DNA of 64,000 nt from Polytrichum commune (taxonomy: Eukaryota > Streptophyta > Polytrichopsida > Polytrichales > Polytrichaceae), in the NCBI GenBank assembly GCA_950295325.1, contig OX485808.1:33565180-33629179 (forward strand), read 5' to 3'. Below the pieces are notes generated by a model, which saw only the letters and a program-made list of their open reading frames with translations, was not told where the DNA came from and did not search any database. Positions 60,416 through 64,000 of the stretch are shown piece by piece. Position 1 is the first letter of the stretch. Each line of letters begins with the position of its first letter. Position numbers and translations under genes: made by a program.

Positions 60416-63400
60416 AACACTATATTCGTTAATCGGAGACTTTTGAAAGTCTCAAAATAAAATATGCCCATGGTTTGGGATGCCAATATTGTGGGCATAC
60501 GGAATATTGGGAACATCAAGAACATGACGATTTAAAATTTTGCACGTAAAGCATATTCTTAGTACTAAAAATAGGGAATTTCGTTTAAAATGAAAACGTG
60601 AGGTCCTTGTGGAAAATAACAATCGACTCTAAAAAAACAAATGGTTTATGTCATTATAGAGTTTGGGGTGCGCATCCCATAAGTAAGGCTCTTATGAATT
60701 ATTTGGATGGCACATCCCAAACGTATACCACAATGGAGTGTGTCTAAGTCCACTAAGTCTAATAAAAACCAAGTCTACTAAGCACCCATGTTTTTCGCCA
60801 TTAACTCCCACCTAATATGTTATGTTTACACATCTCCATCTTCCGCTTCATATCCATTCTCGGCGTCATTCACCGCAGCTGCAATACGTGCCAAGTTGTC
60901 TTTGGCAAAATCTATATGTTTTTGGGGGATGGTCATTGTTTCTGATTTGGAACCTTTCCGCGGCTTCCAAGCACAAAGTATAGTATCCGTGTTTTTCCAA
61001 ACCGGTGTGTACGCTGAGTCCACTGTCCACTTAAAATTCTTTTTGGTGTCCCAACCTAAATAAGTGCGTAGCACGTTTTGGTCTTTAGTGCTTGGACGAC
61101 AATATTCCACCTCAATTTGACGAAAGTTGGGGCTAGTTCGAACAAAATTGGGTGAAGACAATGCTTTCACCAACCAAATTGGCTTGGGATGCTCCTCATC
61201 CTCTGCTCGTACGAGGACCAAATAACCTTCATGGCAATCAACACCTACACGAAACGACGGTGCCGGTCGATTGCAGGCAGGGCCAACGTAATGCTCGTCC
61301 ATTGCGAACTCTTCACGAATGTCTCCATTGCTAAAAAACATGGTGTCGGACTCGACAACCGTTAAACGGCTTTGTGGCCAAAATTCTTGTGTTAAAGTTG
61401 TACGAGTGTCGCCACCAAGTGTCATTAGGGCCAAGCGAATGCGATCCCAATACGCAATCAAAGGTTCATGAGTATCTCTAACACGTCTAGTGATGTCCTC
61501 CTCACACAACTCTTTCCAATATTCAATGAATCCGGATATGCCTTTGATGATTTCCGGCCCATTCCTCATGGGGTCGGGTTTGGAAGGCTTTGGATCCCCA
61601 TCCGGGAGCAAACATTTCCCATCATTGTCTTGACGCCATACGAGTATACCATCATCCGGGCCCCAATTAGGAGATGTGCACAAAAGCTTAAATTGCATGG
61701 CCGGGAGACCATCATCCCTTATATAGAATCGGAATTGTTGTGCTTTGGTATGTCCCACCAAACGGTCCCCTCCCTTCAACATGTATGGCTTGATGAAGGC
61801 CTTGAAATCTGGTACTTTCCTCAATCATGTGCGGAATTACCGGCATATGGTCCAAATCCATATACGATTTCATAAGAAGTGGTATGGTTGGAAAATCTTC
61901 TTCGTGCAACTTCATGCTCCACCGTCCGAAAGACGCATCAATGTCATCGTGTGTGTGTCCCACCATCAAGAAAGACACAAACATCTCCTTGAAGATTCCT
62001 TTCGCCACAAGCAAGGACCAAAAACAAAATACGTATCGACATTTGTTGTCCTTCGCACAATTATCAAGTTGAACGTGGAGAGTTGGAGGCAAAGGTTTCG
62101 CACAAAGAGGTTCTCCGGGTGGCTCCGGCAATGACGACATACAAACCTCCTTCCTCGCAAGCAGTGCTTCGTAAAGGGGTGTCGTTCCACAACCATCAAA
62201 CAATGCACGTGATGAATGTACCGGTGGCTTCTCAAGATCGCGCAAGAGTTTTACAAATGATCCCACCGTGTGGTTAGCATCGCCAGGGTAAAAATCCAAA
62301 CCATAATGGGCATACTTAACATCTTCATGTCCGTGGGCAATCATCCCTGGGAAAAAAACAAACAATGCATGAATGAAAACAACAACAACCCTAAACGGAT
62401 GTATGGAGTTGAAACCTAACGCAAACACACCTAGTAAAATTAGATAATTTGAACACATATTTGTGATTTCATACAAACCTGTGACAGCTACGGGCAACTT
62501 GAAGAGTCCATCCGTGGCCTTTATTTTCCATGCATAACAAGGGCATGCGGTCTTTGCATGGTCCATTTTATCATGGATGAATGTTAGAACCTCTGTAGGC
62601 CTCATTATGGATAGAGCACGGTTCTTGTAGTAATCTTGACGGTGAGCCTCTTGGTTGTTGACATGTTCAATATATTTTCCTTGGTGTCTGGAGTGTGATT
62701 CGGTGCCTATGGGGTGGGCGTCCCGAAGACCTTTGTATTTTTCACACGTCGTACACCTAGCGAACTTGTCCCCAGGTCTCTTCAAAATGTATTCAGCAAA
62801 CTGTTGGTTTTTAATCACACTCAACTTGGACAAAGAAATGGGCCCACATCCCGCTATGCGACCCACTTCGTTAATGTCCGTTAAAATGTTCTTCCATTTT
62901 GTTCCCGTGGGCAAAACCATTTGTACAACTTTCTCCCCTGACGACAATGTTCTCGTCTTGTGGGGCATTGCATCGGCCAATGGGACAATGATGGTGGAGA
63001 GTGTCGCGGAGGCTTGGAGTGTAGCCTCCCTGGGTTTCTTTGTGCCCGAATTTCCATGAAATCGAGAGCGCCGACCCAACGATGAATACTTTTGAAACCT
63101 ATAAAAGTCAGACTTTGAAACGGCGTGGATGGTATACCACGCGGTACAACACACTTCCACATTCTCAAGTGTGACCACCTTATGCCCATGGGTATCAATG
63201 TGCACATTTCTGTGGACCTCGAGTTTCTTTGCCGATCTCATACGGAAATCCGCAAGCCACATCTCTTGACGTAGGGACTTAATTTTCTCCCGCGAGAAAA
63301 ATTGGCAACATTTCCGATCGCAACAGTCCTTGGCGGACACAAGACGGATAGATTCGTCTCCCAATATGCGATCCCGTCTACGTTTTTTATCTCCTCGAGG

Positions 63401-64000
63401 CACACGGTTAGAATCATATTTGCGCAGGCCTTTGCGAGGACGTATGTTGGCCAACAAAGCTAATTGCGTTTGCTTATGGCGCCGCTCATGGTCCAACAAG
63501 CTCACTCCGTCATGGAGAACCCGACATAGAGGCCATCGACGCAAGGAAAATCTCCATGTCGCCGGGACCTCAAGCGGAAGCAATGAATTCAAAATGCACA
63601 CACCAACATCGTTGGGACCAAGGGGGTTGGCATCCACACAATCACGGGGATCGGAGTTTCTACATATGCCATCTGCCACAGGGACACCAAGGTCGTTGTG
63701 TAGGACGACATCAAGGCCAACCCATTGCTCCCTCCCAAAACCGGCACACAAAGGAATGTCATCGTGGTCATCCCTGGAATGTAGAGATTGTTCGTGCACT
63801 TCCAAAGATTCATGGGAGGATGTATCCACAAACACCTCCATCACGTTTGGCATACCATTACTACCCGCCGACGGGGAAAAAAGTTCACAGTCACCATTGG
63901 AGGACGAAGCAATTGTGGGAAACTCCAATGAACTATATGCCACGGGCAGCGCCATCCAACCTAAGCAAACCAATAATTAATCACAAACAAAACAAGCACA
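60416..64000. mobile_element. second element of the giant-transposon family, truncated by the window edge
   Basis: It starts AACACTATATTCGTTAATCGGAG, sharing the first 17 bases with the terminus at 38448. A transposase homolog reads toward this end, the same arrangement as in 38448-55289. The flanking HSF copy breaks after CCTA, so CCTA is the predicted target duplication. Between the terminus and the transposase stop (60416-60825) lie three imperfect palindromes built on TTTGGGATG and CATCCCAAA (near 60470, 60660 and 60697). Confidence 0.75.
60826..63955 (-). CDS. DUF7869-like transposase, second copy (one frameshift)
   Basis: Minus-strand exons 63955-62479 and 62346-60826 are separated by a 132-bp GT-AG intron at the same position as in the 51702-54759 homolog. 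The same motifs are present: VPVADGICRNSDPRDC, Cys-rich KDCCDRKCCQF, HDKMDHAKTACPCYAW, VQLDNCAKDNKCRYVF and VGHTHDDIDASFGRWS. The core is very similar to the first copy, while the N-terminus differs more. A single frameshift near 61815 (between PVIPHMIEE and VPDFKAFIKP) separates the catalytic part from the C-terminal third, so this copy is probably inactive or recently damaged. Confidence 0.75.

Overview
The window looks like nuclear DNA of a land plant, probably a non-flowering lineage (bryophyte, lycophyte or fern). The basis is a class A heat-shock factor with the conserved plant intron, canonical GT-AG introns, a short TTTAGGG-type telomere box, and a dense load of plant-style DNA transposons and LTR remnants. 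I cannot name the species.

Layout. 1-16 kb is gene-poor: LTR-like fragments (0.3-2.6 kb), two inverted copies of a TA-flanked Tc1/mariner-pogo-like MITE (2.6-3.35 and 12.9-13.7 kb), a foldback element ending in a perfect 78-bp palindrome (6.5-6.75 kb), and Tourist/Harbinger-like MITEs. 17.2-21.4 kb holds an apparently intact four-exon HSFA1-type gene (491 aa predicted). 22.9-27.2 kb holds a five-exon single-domain cyclophilin of the PPIL1/CYP18-2 type (182 aa predicted), whose last intron is swollen by nested transposons. 28.7-36.5 kb has another MITE, a solo LTR with 5-bp target duplications, a decayed hAT transposon, and a 387-bp MITE (36056-36442). 56.4-57.7 kb holds a two-exon BTB/POZ-like gene.

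The main find is a giant TIR transposon at 38448-55289 (16.8 kb). It has matching inverted termini starting AACACTATATTCG and a 4-bp target duplication (ATGG). On the + strand it encodes an uninterrupted 976-aa transposase-like protein (DUF7869-like, with a DDD-like pattern). Divergently, on the - strand, it carries a large cargo gene. In order along one phase-consistent exon chain this shows a ParB/sulfiredoxin-like domain, a DNA-methyltransferase-like domain and an FCP1/HAD-phosphatase-like domain. A small Lys/Glu-rich gene lies beyond it. The element also contains about 31 copies of a 22-bp palindrome with 10-bp arms GTTTGGGTCG and CGACCCAAAC and a freely varying central dinucleotide. The copies cluster upstream of both genes, in all three cargo introns and even inside coding sequence; by eye I found none outside the element.

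A second element of the same family starts at 60416 and runs off the window. It is inserted in a partial, intron-containing copy of the window's own HSF gene. The 387-bp MITE at 36056-36442 carries related termini, a 4-bp duplication (ATTC) and its own, different palindrome. Together these suggest an undescribed superfamily or cargo-bearing lineage (4-bp duplications recall Sola elements) in which a self-encoded ParB/methyltransferase-like protein may act on element-specific palindromes. That functional link is inference.
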